Source: Clostridia bacterium (GTDB taxonomy: Bacteria > Bacillota > Clostridia > Christensenellales > Aristaeellaceae). Taken from it: a stretch of DNA of 19,218 bases. The DNA is taken from assembly GCA_016296675.1 (NCBI GenBank), contig JAEDIV010000031.1:1-19218 (forward strand), given 5' to 3'. Both the position numbers and the translations under genes were made by a program. Of the stretch, positions 1 to 7,385 are shown one piece after another (within the stretch, counting starts at the first letter, position 1; each line of letters begins with the position of its first letter). The notes beneath the pieces are model-generated. The model saw nothing but the letters and a program-made list of their open reading frames with translations, had not been told where the DNA came from and ran no database searches.

Positions 1-31
1 GTTTGAATGTATTTTGAGACAGCGCCTTCCT

Positions 32-889
32 TTATTTCTTTGGAACTTCAATTATGAATTTCGTAATTGAAGGCAGGGAATCAACAAACAACCCTCCGCC
101 TGCGGATTTTGCAATATCGGAAACAATTGCAAGACCCATTCCCCTTCCGGTGCCCTTTGTGGAATATCCTGCTGTAAAAATGTGATCCAAAGCTGCCTGA
201 TCAATCGCCGGGCCGTTATTGGAAACGGTAAAGCGATAATTTGCGCCCAAATCTTCAATAGTAAGGCGAAGCATGGGATCCACCTGACCAATCAGCGCAT
301 CAAATGCATTGTCAATCAGATTGCTGAGGGCTCGACAGATTTCGTAGGACGGAACCGGTAATTTTTCAAGATCCGTCTGAACATTCAAAGTAAACATGAT
401 CCCAGCCTCATCGGCATCGTTTTTCTTTGCTGCGATCAGCGCGTTGACAGCGGGATGTATGGTTTTGAGCGAACTTTGGACGTGGGACAAATCCGCATTT
501 ACGCGGTCAATATAAGCAATTGCTTCATTGGGTTCATTCAGCTCCAAAAGCGAATAAATTACCTGAAGATGATTTTTGAAATCATGCCTCTGCTTTCTCA
601 TTTCGGTATTAAGATATGTCAGGTTATTGTAAGAATCTTCAAGCATATCATGGGAAGAATCCAGTTTTCTTGCGCGTACTGCTTCTGTGATATCATAGAC
701 TGCGCCCGTGATCGTCACAATGAGAACCGCAATCAAGAGTACCTGAACCATGATATCCGAAATGAGCTGAGGGGTTGCGAGCAAAATGGCCGCTATAAAT
801 ACGGAAGACACAATCTGCACAGCATTAACGAGAATCGCCATGAGCGATAACTTTTTAAGATCGATCCCGTTTCGAGATATACTGCGCAT
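32..889 (-). CDS. Sensor histidine kinase, GHKL/AgrC-CitA-like (Spo0B-type)
   Basis: A 285-residue membrane sensor kinase. Two hydrophobic helices (about residues 16-40 and 44-68) lie before a short dimerisation helix carrying RHDFKNH, where His102 is the expected phosphorylation site, as in AgrC/NatK-type kinases. The ATPase part has an N box (NLIDNAFDA, about 190-198) and a G2 loop GTGRGMGLAIV; the G1 motif reads NNG rather than DNG. There is no extracytoplasmic sensor domain, so the signal may be sensed in or near the membrane. The ATG is preceded by GGAGG six bases upstream. It is the last visible gene of the yqeK-rsfS-dppA operon, 12 bases after dppA. No response regulator lies in the window; one could lie beyond the left edge, but no start codon follows in bases 1-31. 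Kinase identity is firm, signal unknown. Confidence 0.88.
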   Translation of the reverse strand: MRSISRNGIDLKKLSLMAILVNAVQIVSSVFIAAILLATPQLISDIMVQVLLIAVLIVTITGAVYDITEAVRARKLDSSHDMLEDSYNNLTYLNTEMRKQRHDFKNHLQVIYSLLELNEPNEAIAYIDRVNADLSHVQSSLKTIHPAVNALIAAKKNDADEAGIMFTLNVQTDLEKLPVPSYEICRALSNLIDNAFDALIGQVDPMLRLTIEDLGANYRFTVSNNGPAIDQAALDHIFTAGYSTKGTGRGMGLAIVSDIAKSAGGGLFVDSLPSITKFIIEVPKK

Positions 890-901
890 AACTGCCTCCG
901 T

Positions 902-1699
902 TTATAACACCCAATAAATAAATTTAAGTACATCCATATAATCAACTGCGTCAAATTCAACGGTATAAACGCCCGTCTGACGGCATCCGGGATACCATTT
1001 TGCGCCGGATGCTTTCATGTGCTTTTTAAAGCATATTTCGACATTGAATTTTTCAGGCAGCGGATACATGCAGTCTTTCTTGTTTGCCAAAAGCGCTTTT
1101 TCGGCATTTTCGCGGATTAATTTTACTGCCTTTGACGGATGAAGAGAAATGCTGCCTGCGCCAAAGCCTTCGCTTACGGGCACTACAGTCGTTCCGGGAC
1201 ATTTGGTTTTCATCCATTCGCAAAGCCCTTTATCGCCCGTTACCATGTATACGGGAATACCCAGATATGCGGCTGTCATGCTGTTGAGCATAAGCTCGGA
1301 GCAGATTTCACCGTTGATTTTTATATACATGTTCTGTGTGTTCATGGTATGAGACAAAGGATTTGTATTCATGCCTGCAGCAGAATGATATCCGGTAAAG
1401 AAAACGCCGTCAAAGCTTTCATCTAGACCGGCCATCATGGAATAGGGATGCCTTCCCCATTCTCTGAAAATGCGTACATTTTCAGGAAGCAGCTCGGGAT
1501 TGATGTTCCTTGCAGAATCATGCGCGTCTTTTACAAAGATTTCTGTTGCGCCGGCGGCATTCGCACCTTCACAGGCGGCTGCTACCTCCCGGGTCATCTG
1601 CTGCGAGAAGTGGTCATAGCCGTCCTTCCCCTTTTCTGTTTCGTCCCAATGGACAATACCGGCAGTACCTTCCATGTCGGAAGAGATAAAGATTTTCAT
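902..1699 (-). CDS. dppA: M55 family D-aminopeptidase (DppA-like)
   Basis: A 265-residue cytoplasmic zinc peptidase of the DppA family, which releases D-amino acids from small peptides such as cell-wall-derived D-Ala peptides. The family metal ligands are all visible: Asp8 and Glu10 in SDMEGTAGI, His60 in DAHDSARN, His105 in GYHSAAG, and a glutamate in NGEICSE (Glu131 or Glu135). The length matches the family. AAGGAG sits seven bases before the ATG, and the gene starts 10 bases after rsfS, so it is surely cotranscribed with rsfS/yqeK. No dipeptide ABC transporter (dppBCDE) is adjacent, unlike in Bacillus subtilis, so the substrate supply is not shown. Coupling to a histidine kinase gene downstream is unusual and may or may not be functional. 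Family call is firm; exact substrate is inferred. Confidence 0.92.
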   Translation of the reverse strand: MKIFISSDMEGTAGIVHWDETEKGKDGYDHFSQQMTREVAAACEGANAAGATEIFVKDAHDSARNINPELLPENVRIFREWGRHPYSMMAGLDESFDGVFFTGYHSAAGMNTNPLSHTMNTQNMYIKINGEICSELMLNSMTAAYLGIPVYMVTGDKGLCEWMKTKCPGTTVVPVSEGFGAGSISLHPSKAVKLIRENAEKALLANKKDCMYPLPEKFNVEICFKKHMKASGAKWYPGCRQTGVYTVEFDAVDYMDVLKFIYWVL

Positions 1700-1709
1700 T
1701 ATAAACTCC

Positions 1710-2081
1710 TTACTTATCCTGATCTTCTACAGAAACAAAGGGAACGACATTGGTGCCGTCATTCCAGAGACGCTCAATATTGTAGAACTGTCTTTCTTCC
1801 GGATGGAAAAGATGCACGATGACGCTGGCATAGTCGAGTACGATCCAGCGGGAATCGCGAACGCCGTCATTTCTGCGCGGATATACGCCTTTTTCAGAAA
1901 GTCTGTCGCTGACTTCTTCATACAGTGTGTGAACTGCCTGAGCGCTTCTGCCGGATGCGATTACGAAATAATCGGTAATGGACGTCAGATGGTCTACCTT
2001 CAGAATCGTAATGTTGTCGGCCTTTTTGTTGTCAAGAATGGTTGCGATTTCCATAGCAAGCTGATTGGGGTTATTGATCAT
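1710..2081 (-). CDS. rsfS: Ribosomal silencing factor RsfS
   Basis: A 123-residue protein of the RsfS/Iojap family. It binds ribosomal protein uL14 on the large subunit and blocks subunit joining, lowering translation in starvation. Family signatures are the early ITDYFVIASG block and the late segment VIVHLFHPEERQFYNIERLW. The length is typical. Its ATG overlaps the yqeK stop in an ATGA arrangement, so translation is coupled; a GGAGG lies just before it inside yqeK. The yqeK-rsfS pair is conserved in Firmicutes. Nothing looks damaged. Confidence 0.96.
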   Translation of the reverse strand: MINNPNQLAMEIATILDNKKADNITILKVDHLTSITDYFVIASGRSAQAVHTLYEEVSDRLSEKGVYPRRNDGVRDSRWIVLDYASVIVHLFHPEERQFYNIERLWNDGTNVVPFVSVEDQDK

Positions 2082-2644
2082 ATGAGATCCTCCGTATCAT
2101 TAATCATTTTGATGGTAGTCGGGTGCATTTTTCCGCCGCAGGCAATAACATACTCGCCGGATAATTTCGCGCACATCTTCATTGCGGCAAGGAGGTCAGT
2201 CTTCGAAATTTCTCTGGCTTCGTAAAGACCCTGAAACGGCTTTCTTCCGGGTTCAATAAAGTCTGCGACGAAAAGAACGGCATCAAGCTTTGTTGGGCTT
2301 ACGCAGCCGATTGTATGGCTTCTGATTGCATTCAAAACTTCCGGATCCGTTATTCCGTATATCCGTTTTGCCACTGCCGCGCCGGCGGGGGCATGAAGAA
2401 TCGGAGAGGAAGTCAATTCGAATTCGTCCGGCGGAAAGCCCTCTTCCTGAGCAATCCTGATCATATCTGAATCATTCATCCGCTTCGCTGAATCATGAAG
2501 CAGCGCGGAAAGATATGCCTTTTCTTTATCTGCGCCGTGAATTTCTGATAGCATGACCGCTGCTTCAATTACGCCGAGCGTGTGGATGTATCTTTTTTCA
2601 GAAACGGAGGACTTTAACAGCGCGTGCATTTTTTGTATTTCCAA
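2078..2644 (-). CDS. yqeK: YqeK-family HD phosphohydrolase (symmetrical Ap4A hydrolase)
   Basis: An HD-domain enzyme of about 188 residues. YqeK proteins split diadenosine tetraphosphate into two ADP, clearing a stress dinucleotide. The early RYIHTLGV histidine and the LLHDSAK His-Asp pair are metal ligands; later come SHTIG and FVADFIEPGR, the characteristic YqeK tail. A longer reading from GTG at 2662 is possible, but that GTG sits directly upstream of the GGGAGG sequence. GGGAGG is instead spaced seven bases before a TTG at 2644, which I take as the start. First gene of the leftward operon, with its promoter at 2667-2695. In many Firmicutes nadD lies just upstream; here it is absent. Confidence 0.93.
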   Translation of the reverse strand: MEIQKMHALLKSSVSEKRYIHTLGVIEAAVMLSEIHGADKEKAYLSALLHDSAKRMNDSDMIRIAQEEGFPPDEFELTSSPILHAPAGAAVAKRIYGITDPEVLNAIRSHTIGCVSPTKLDAVLFVADFIEPGRKPFQGLYEAREISKTDLLAAMKMCAKLSGEYVIACGGKMHPTTIKMINDTEDLI

Positions 2645-2666
2645 TGAAAATCCTCCCTTCACTATT

Positions 2667-2695
2667 ATTATACACTAAAATTCTCATATTTACAA
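2667..2695 (-). promoter_or_regulatory. Sigma-A promoter of the yqeK-rsfS-dppA-kinase operon
   Basis: Reading leftward, TTGTAA (2695-2690), a 17-base spacer, then a perfect TATAAT (2672-2667). Transcription would start near 2660, giving a leader of only about 15 bases before the TTG start of yqeK. A weaker rightward promoter (TTATAC-17-TACAAT, 2668-2696) overlaps it and could serve the gene at 2756. Confidence 0.75.
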
Positions 2696-2755
2696 TGAAT
2701 AATTATGTCCTGCATGTGCGATACTTTCAAAAAAATAAAAAACAAGGAGAAAAGC

Positions 2756-3544
2756 ATGGGAAAAGTTTTGGACATTGCTTTTGTTTCCGCCGCGTCTTTT
2801 CTTGGTATGTTCATATTGCTTTTGTTTACAGATAAGGACATTCGCATTATTGCGCTGCTTTCTGCGATTTCATCCTTTTGCACAGCAGTTCTCATAAACT
2901 TTTTTATTGAAAAAAGGAGAACAAAACGCCGTCTGGTCAAAAGAAAAAACGCAAAGGCAAACATCAAATCTCTTATCTATTTAGATCTTGAGGACGCGCT
3001 CGAATCTGTTTATACGCTTCTTTCGAATCAATACCGGCTTGATAATAAAAGGCTTGACAGCGATTTTATTTATTTCAATGAGGGCAGCAGCAAATGTATG
3101 TACGCGCTTTTTGTTTTCAGGAAATACAAAGTGTCGATGGATGATATCGTTTCAGTATGGAGACGAGTAAGAAAAGACACAAGCGTTAAAAAGATCATCA
3201 TCGCTGTGCCGGGCAAAATGGATTCGGAAACCGTGCTTTTATCCACGCGCCTGGCAAAGCCCGAAATCCGATTTATCGATAAAAAGAGGCTTGTCAGGCT
3301 CGCGAAAAAGCATGATATGAAAACGGATTCTTCTCTCTCAATAAATAGGATCCGATTTTCACAAAGGCTAAAAATATATATAAACAGAAAAAGGACGATC
3401 CGCTATAGCGCGTACGCCCTTCTTCTGCTTGTTTATTATCTTTCTGTAGGCAGAATACTTTATCTGATTTTTTCCGCTTTTCTGGCATTTCTTTCCGTTT
3501 TCAGCCTTCTCAGCAAAAACGAATATGAATCGCTCTTTGATTAA
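2756..3544 (+). CDS. Membrane protein with degenerate restriction-endonuclease-like central domain, function unknown
   Basis: I do not recognise this gene as a named family. The ATG at 2756 is chosen because AAGGAG lies seven bases before it; an ATG 51 bases upstream has no ribosome binding site. The 262-residue product has two N-terminal membrane helices (about 5-25, 30-50), a very basic stretch (53-68), a soluble domain (about 70-195), and two C-terminal helices (about 215-253). The soluble part, with KKIIIAVPGKM followed by IRFIDKKRLVRLAKK, resembles the C-terminal half of Mrr-like PD-(D/E)xK domains, where an exposed strand precedes an 'I-D-x-x-x-L' helix. No convincing catalytic D-ExK trio is visible, so it is probably inactive as a nuclease. 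It stands alone on the plus strand between yqeK and yhbY, overlapping the yhbY stop by four bases. Confidence 0.7.
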   Translation: MGKVLDIAFVSAASFLGMFILLLFTDKDIRIIALLSAISSFCTAVLINFFIEKRRTKRRLVKRKNAKANIKSLIYLDLEDALESVYTLLSNQYRLDNKRLDSDFIYFNEGSSKCMYALFVFRKYKVSMDDIVSVWRRVRKDTSVKKIIIAVPGKMDSETVLLSTRLAKPEIRFIDKKRLVRLAKKHDMKTDSSLSINRIRFSQRLKIYINRKRTIRYSAYALLLLVYYLSVGRILYLIFSAFLAFLSVFSLLSKNEYESLFD

Positions 3545-3837
3545 AGAAGCGCTTCCAGATCGATGGTTTTGTGTTCTCTGGATTCTCTGTATATAACAAA
3601 GCGGTTGCCGATCACCTGAACAGGCTCTGCGTGCACCTTCTCACAAAGCTCGTCGCATGCTTCTCTGGCCGTGTAAGGAGCGTTTCTTTGTACAGTTACC
3701 TTGATCAGTTCTCTGGCTTCAAGCGCATCGTAGCACTGCTTGATCAGCGTAGGTCCAATGCCATCTTTTCCGATGTGAAGAATGGGCTGAAGCGTCTGTC
3801 CCATGGAGCGAAGTCCTGCGCGCTGTTTCGTAGTCAT
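3541..3837 (-). CDS. yhbY: YhbY-family CRM-domain RNA-binding protein
   Basis: A 98-residue single CRM domain, a small alpha/beta fold associated with pre-50S ribosomal particles. Diagnostic parts are KQRAGLRSMGQTLQPILHIGKDG, where the G-K-D-G corresponds to the family GxxG loop, then the ALEARELIKV helix and the closing strand IGNRFVIYR. Length is normal. GGAGG precedes the ATG. It follows obgE by 17 bases, the usual order in Firmicutes, so it is cotranscribed with nth-obgE. Its stop codon shares TTAA with the stop of the opposing gene. Confidence 0.95.
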   Translation of the reverse strand: MTTKQRAGLRSMGQTLQPILHIGKDGIGPTLIKQCYDALEARELIKVTVQRNAPYTAREACDELCEKVHAEPVQVIGNRFVIYRESREHKTIDLEALL

Positions 3838-3854
3838 AATATATATCCTCCGTA

Positions 3855-5120
3855 TTATTCCATAAATTCAAATTCCATATTGTCGATGCGAACGGTATCC
3901 CCCTCGCCTGCGCCGGCGTTTCTGAGCGCATCGATAACACCCATTTTGCGAAGCGATCTGTGGAAGAATTTGAGCGAATCCTCATCGCCGAAGTTTACGG
4001 CGCGCATAAGCTCTTCAACGGCATTACCGCTGACTTCATAGGCATATCCATCGTTGTGAATTGAGAAGGTAAGCTCTTCTTTTTCGATTTCAAGCGTTTC
4101 TTCTTCAAAAGGCTCAACCTCAGGAAGCATCTTGATCATCTTAACAACAGCACGCATAAGTTCCGTAAATCCCTTGTGCGTTGCGGCAGAAACCGGGAAG
4201 ACCTGAATGCCGGTGCCTTCGAGCTTTTCCTTTAAACGCGCAAGGTTTTCTTCTGCCCCCGGAAGATCGCTCTTATTGGCTGCAACGATCATGGGTTTTT
4301 CCTTGAGTTTTCCATAGGCTTCAAGCTCTTTCATGATCGCGTCGAAATCCTCGTTCGGATCTCTGCATTCGCTTCCGGAAATATCCAGTACATGAAGCAG
4401 CATTCTTGTTCTTTCGATATGTCTTAAAAAGTCAAATCCAAGACCGACGCCTTCGCTTGCACCTTCAACGATGCCGGGGATATCTGCCATAATGAAGCTG
4501 AAGTTATCCTGCTGGACAATGCCGAGGTTGGGCGCAAGCGTGGTAAAGTGATAGTTGGCAATTTTGGGCTTTGCGGAAGTTACAACAGAAAGGATGGTGG
4601 ATTTTCCGACATTCGGGAAACCGACAAGGCCAAGATCAGCGATTGACTTAAGTTCAAGCGTTACATTCAGCTGTCTGCCTCTTTCGCCTGGTTTGGCGTA
4701 GTTCGGCGCCTGACGGGTCGGTGTTGCAAAGTGCTGGTTGCCGAATCCGCCGTTTCCGCCTTTTAAAAGAATTTTGGGTACATTGGGTTCAACAAGATCC
4801 AAAAGAACCTTTCCGGTATCCTGATCGCGCACGACAGTACCGCGGGGAACTTCAATGACGACGTCCTGTCCGGACAATCCTGTTCTTCTGCTGCTGGTTC
4901 CGTCCTTACCGTTTTCCGCGGTAAAGGAACGCTTGAAGCGAAAATCCATCAGCGTGTGAAGACGATCACTTGCCAGAAATACAACATTTCCGCCGCGTCC
5001 GCCGTCTCCGCCGTCGGGACCGCCGGCCTGTACATATTTTTCACGATGGAAAGAAACGCAGCCGTTTCCGCCGTCGCCCGCTTTGATGCGGATGTTTACA
5101 GTATCAACAAATAATGACAT
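3855..5120 (-). CDS. obgE: GTPase Obg/CgtA
   Basis: A 421-residue ribosome-associated GTPase for 50S assembly and stress signalling. Three domains are visible: a glycine-rich Obg fold (1-158) with GDGGNG, PDGGDGGRGG and GGNGGFGNQHF; a G domain with P-loop GFPNVGKST (167-175), DIPG (213-216), NKSD (282-285) and a SAAT motif; and a C-terminal OCT domain (about 350-421), found mostly in Gram-positive Obg proteins. All GTP-binding motifs are intact. It lies 15 bases after nth and 17 before yhbY in one leftward transcription unit. The usual upstream neighbours rplU/rpmA are not present here; nth occupies that place. Confidence 0.98.
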   Translation of the reverse strand: MSLFVDTVNIRIKAGDGGNGCVSFHREKYVQAGGPDGGDGGRGGNVVFLASDRLHTLMDFRFKRSFTAENGKDGTSSRRTGLSGQDVVIEVPRGTVVRDQDTGKVLLDLVEPNVPKILLKGGNGGFGNQHFATPTRQAPNYAKPGERGRQLNVTLELKSIADLGLVGFPNVGKSTILSVVTSAKPKIANYHFTTLAPNLGIVQQDNFSFIMADIPGIVEGASEGVGLGFDFLRHIERTRMLLHVLDISGSECRDPNEDFDAIMKELEAYGKLKEKPMIVAANKSDLPGAEENLARLKEKLEGTGIQVFPVSAATHKGFTELMRAVVKMIKMLPEVEPFEEETLEIEKEELTFSIHNDGYAYEVSGNAVEELMRAVNFGDEDSLKFFHRSLRKMGVIDALRNAGAGEGDTVRIDNMEFEFME

Positions 5121-5135
5121 TGAATATTCTTCTCC

Positions 5136-5765
5136 TTAATCAAGGTTCTTTTCGCAAAGTCCGTTATTGAGCGGGCATTTTTCGCATTCCGGATGTCTGG
5201 CGTGACAGATTCTTCGTCCATGCCAGATCAGAAGATGATGCGTCCTTGAACGCTCTCCCTCAGGAATTATATCTCTTAATTGGATTTCGACCTTGTCCGG
5301 CGTATTTGCCTTTGCAATACCGATTCTGTTTGAAACTCTGAAAACATGCGTATCAACCGGAATCTGATCGTCGCCGAAGGCCGCCAGAAGCACTACGCCT
5401 GCCGTTTTCTGTCCGACGCCGGGAAGCGACATAAGTTCCTTCCTTGTAGAAGGAACCTGTCCGTCATAGTCTTTTACGAGAATTTCGCATGCCTCAAGAA
5501 TATGCTTGGCCTTCATTCTGTAAAGACCGCATTCGCGGATTCTGCTTTCCAGCTGCTCCTGCGTGAGTGCAAGATATGATTTCGCATCCGGATAATCGCG
5601 GAACAACGTTTCGGTTACCATGTTTACGCGCTTATCGGTGCATTGCGCAGAAAGCATGGTAGCAATCAGTGTTTCAAACGGATTCGAAAAATGAAGCTCT
5701 GCCCTCTCTTCTGGATACAGATCGGACAGGGCTTCAAAAATTTTCAGTGCTTTTTCTTTCGTCAT
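5136..5765 (-). CDS. nth: Endonuclease III (DNA glycosylase/AP lyase)
   Basis: A base-excision repair enzyme that removes oxidised pyrimidines and cuts the abasic site. The start at 5765 is chosen because AAAGGAG lies correctly before it; a longer reading to 5804 lacks one and would overlap the probable -10. The 209-residue form places the catalytic lysine at 120 (LPGVGQKTAG) and the catalytic aspartate at 138 (VDTHVFR), the same numbers as in E. coli Nth. Four C-terminal cysteines (187, 194, 197, 204) should hold a [4Fe-4S] cluster; the spacing is 6-2-6 rather than the classical 6-2-5. First gene of nth-obgE-yhbY. Confidence 0.96.
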   Translation of the reverse strand: MTKEKALKIFEALSDLYPEERAELHFSNPFETLIATMLSAQCTDKRVNMVTETLFRDYPDAKSYLALTQEQLESRIRECGLYRMKAKHILEACEILVKDYDGQVPSTRKELMSLPGVGQKTAGVVLLAAFGDDQIPVDTHVFRVSNRIGIAKANTPDKVEIQLRDIIPEGERSRTHHLLIWHGRRICHARHPECEKCPLNNGLCEKNLD

Positions 5766-5793
5766 TTGTTTCTCCTTTGAATAGACCGGAACT

Positions 5794-5799
5794 ATTATA
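5794..5799 (-). promoter_or_regulatory. Likely -10 element for nth-obgE-yhbY
   Basis: A perfect TATAAT on the minus strand, 28 bases upstream of the nth ATG. No good -35 hexamer is found at 16-18 bases, so it may be weak or activated, or may simply lie within a transcript continuing from the DUF3343 gene. Confidence 0.4.
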
Positions 5800-5847
5800 T
5801 ACAATATCTGATCTTTGAGATACGTTAAGCGTGTAAAAAATATATAT

Positions 5848-6117
5848 TCAGTTTGATAAAACGGACAATCTTCCGCGCTTCTTTGAAGGATCCACGCGGT
5901 AAAGGCCGATCATATTACTGCTTCGCTCACGGGATACGATCCTTTTTACGTTTGCTGCGTCTTTTATATCAAAGCGGACGGATAAACCGCATCCGGCTGA
6001 AATTTCTCTTGGCGTTGAGACAACGCTGGAATTTATTCCGTTTCTTCGAAGAAGATCGTTGATCTTCATTACCTGCTGCCGAGATCTGTACGCAGCGATT
6101 CCGTACGACTGATCCAT
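5848..6117 (-). CDS. DUF3343 family protein, putative sulfur/selenium carrier
   Basis: An 89-residue protein of the DUF3343 family, recognised by the opening YGIAAYRSRQQVMK and by STPREISAGCGLSVRF. Cys43 in the AGCG motif is the conserved family cysteine. Such proteins are often encoded beside EF2568-type cysteine desulfurases, YedF and SelD, and have been proposed to receive or deliver sulfur or selenium; this is not proven. The start at 6117 is chosen because GGGAGG precedes it; the upstream ATG pair at 6132-6135 would place that ribosome binding site inside the gene. It is divergent from the cysteine desulfurase 90 bases away. No yedF or selD is in the window. Confidence 0.85.
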   Translation of the reverse strand: MDQSYGIAAYRSRQQVMKINDLLRRNGINSSVVSTPREISAGCGLSVRFDIKDAANVKRIVSRERSSNMIGLYRVDPSKKRGRLSVLSN

Positions 6118-6206
6118 TGCCCTTCCTCCCATCATAGTTCCCGACTTTCGCCAGTACTCTATAGTACGTAAGGAGAATTCTTTGAGTGCGCTGAAAGGAA
6201 GGTCAA

Positions 6207-7361
6207 ATGAAGGAAATATATCTGGATCATGCAGCTACAAGCCATCCAAAGCCCAACGAAGTCGTCTTGGCTGTGGTAAATGCGCTGACCATAGAAAACG
6301 CAAACCCCGGCAGGAGCGGCTATTCACGGGCGATTCGCGCATCCGACATCGTATTTGAAGCGCGAAACAACATAAAAACGATCTTAAATGCCAAAGACGT
6401 TTTGGAAATCGCATTTACCTACAACTGTACAGATGCCATCAATCTTGCAATCAAAGGCGTTTTGAAGAAAGGAGATCATGTAATCTGCTCTGCGCTTGAG
6501 CACAATTCCGTTCTTCGTGTTTTAGGAGAAATGAAAAAAGCAGGCGAAATCGAATTTGACGTCGTTTTTCCAAAGCCAAATGGATATGTTGATCCAAAAG
6601 AATATATAAAGCGCATAAAAAGAAACACTGCGCTTTTCATACTTACACATGCTTCCAATGTAACAGGCGCAGTACAACCTGTGGAAGCGATCGGATGCAT
6701 TGCCAAATCCTTTGGGATTCCCTATCTCATAGACGGCGCACAAGCTGCCGGCGAAATCAGCGTCGACGTTCAGAAATGCTATTGCGATCTGTACGCATTC
6801 GCCGGTCACAAGGCTTTACTGGGCCCTCAGGGTACGGGCGGTCTGTTTATTAAAAGCGGGATGATGCTCAAACCATTTCGTGCAGGCGGAACCGGAAGCG
6901 CCTCAGAAAGCATTTATCAGCCGATGGAAACGCCTGACAGATACGAATCCGGAACAATGAATCTGCCCGGAATCGCGGGACTTTCAGAAGGTGCGAGGTA
7001 TGTGAAAAAACGCGATCAGGCGATTTTTCATAAGCTTTCACTTCTGACAGATGTGCTCTTTGAAGGGCTCTCATCAATAAAGGGCGTTACTGTGTACTCT
7101 CCTGAAAACAGTACATTCAGAAGCGGCGTTGTAAGTTTCAATGTAAATGATTTGAGCTCTCAGGAAGCGGCAGAAGAACTGTACAGGCAAGGAATGTGCG
7201 TGCGAAGCGGTCTTCACTGTGCGCCGTATGCCCATGCTTTCCTTGGAACGCTTTCAAGAGGCGCGGTTCGGGCAAGCGTAGGATACAGCAATACCATCGA
7301 TGAAATCAATACATTCATTGAAAAGGTGTATAATCTTTCCAAAATTCAAGGGCCGGCATAA
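6207..7361 (+). CDS. Cysteine desulfurase family PLP enzyme (EF2568 type)
   Basis: A 384-residue class V aminotransferase-fold enzyme that takes sulfur (or selenium) from cysteine (or selenocysteine). The opening IYLDHAATSHPKP is typical of the EF2568-like branch of SufS/CsdA proteins. Asp176 in LIDGAQAAG binds the PLP ring; Lys202 in FAGHKALLGPQG forms the Schiff base; Cys338 in RSGLHCAPYAH is the persulfide-carrying cysteine. GGAAGG lies five bases before the ATG. No sufB/C/D/U or iscU gene is near, arguing against an Fe-S operon role; the neighbouring DUF3343 gene suggests a selenium or thiolation pathway. Enzyme class is firm, acceptor is inferred. Confidence 0.92.
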   Translation: MKEIYLDHAATSHPKPNEVVLAVVNALTIENANPGRSGYSRAIRASDIVFEARNNIKTILNAKDVLEIAFTYNCTDAINLAIKGVLKKGDHVICSALEHNSVLRVLGEMKKAGEIEFDVVFPKPNGYVDPKEYIKRIKRNTALFILTHASNVTGAVQPVEAIGCIAKSFGIPYLIDGAQAAGEISVDVQKCYCDLYAFAGHKALLGPQGTGGLFIKSGMMLKPFRAGGTGSASESIYQPMETPDRYESGTMNLPGIAGLSEGARYVKKRDQAIFHKLSLLTDVLFEGLSSIKGVTVYSPENSTFRSGVVSFNVNDLSSQEAAEELYRQGMCVRSGLHCAPYAHAFLGTLSRGAVRASVGYSNTIDEINTFIEKVYNLSKIQGPA

Positions 7362-7373
7362 TATTGCCGGTCC
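7350..7373. terminator. Hairpin between convergent cysteine desulfurase and S41 protease genes
   Basis: Arms 7350-7358 and 7365-7373 pair over nine positions (CCGGCA core, one G-U) around a six-base loop that contains the desulfurase stop codon. Tails are only moderately T-rich in both directions, so it is a plausible but weak bidirectional terminator. Confidence 0.5.
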
Positions 7374-7385
7374 CTGAAAAGACGT

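Noticed and set aside
6182..6358. Short frame starting at TTG after AAGGAG, ahead of and overlapping the cysteine desulfurase
   Set aside because: It is out of frame with the desulfurase and its product is basic and featureless; the GGAAGG before 6207 is sufficient for the real gene.
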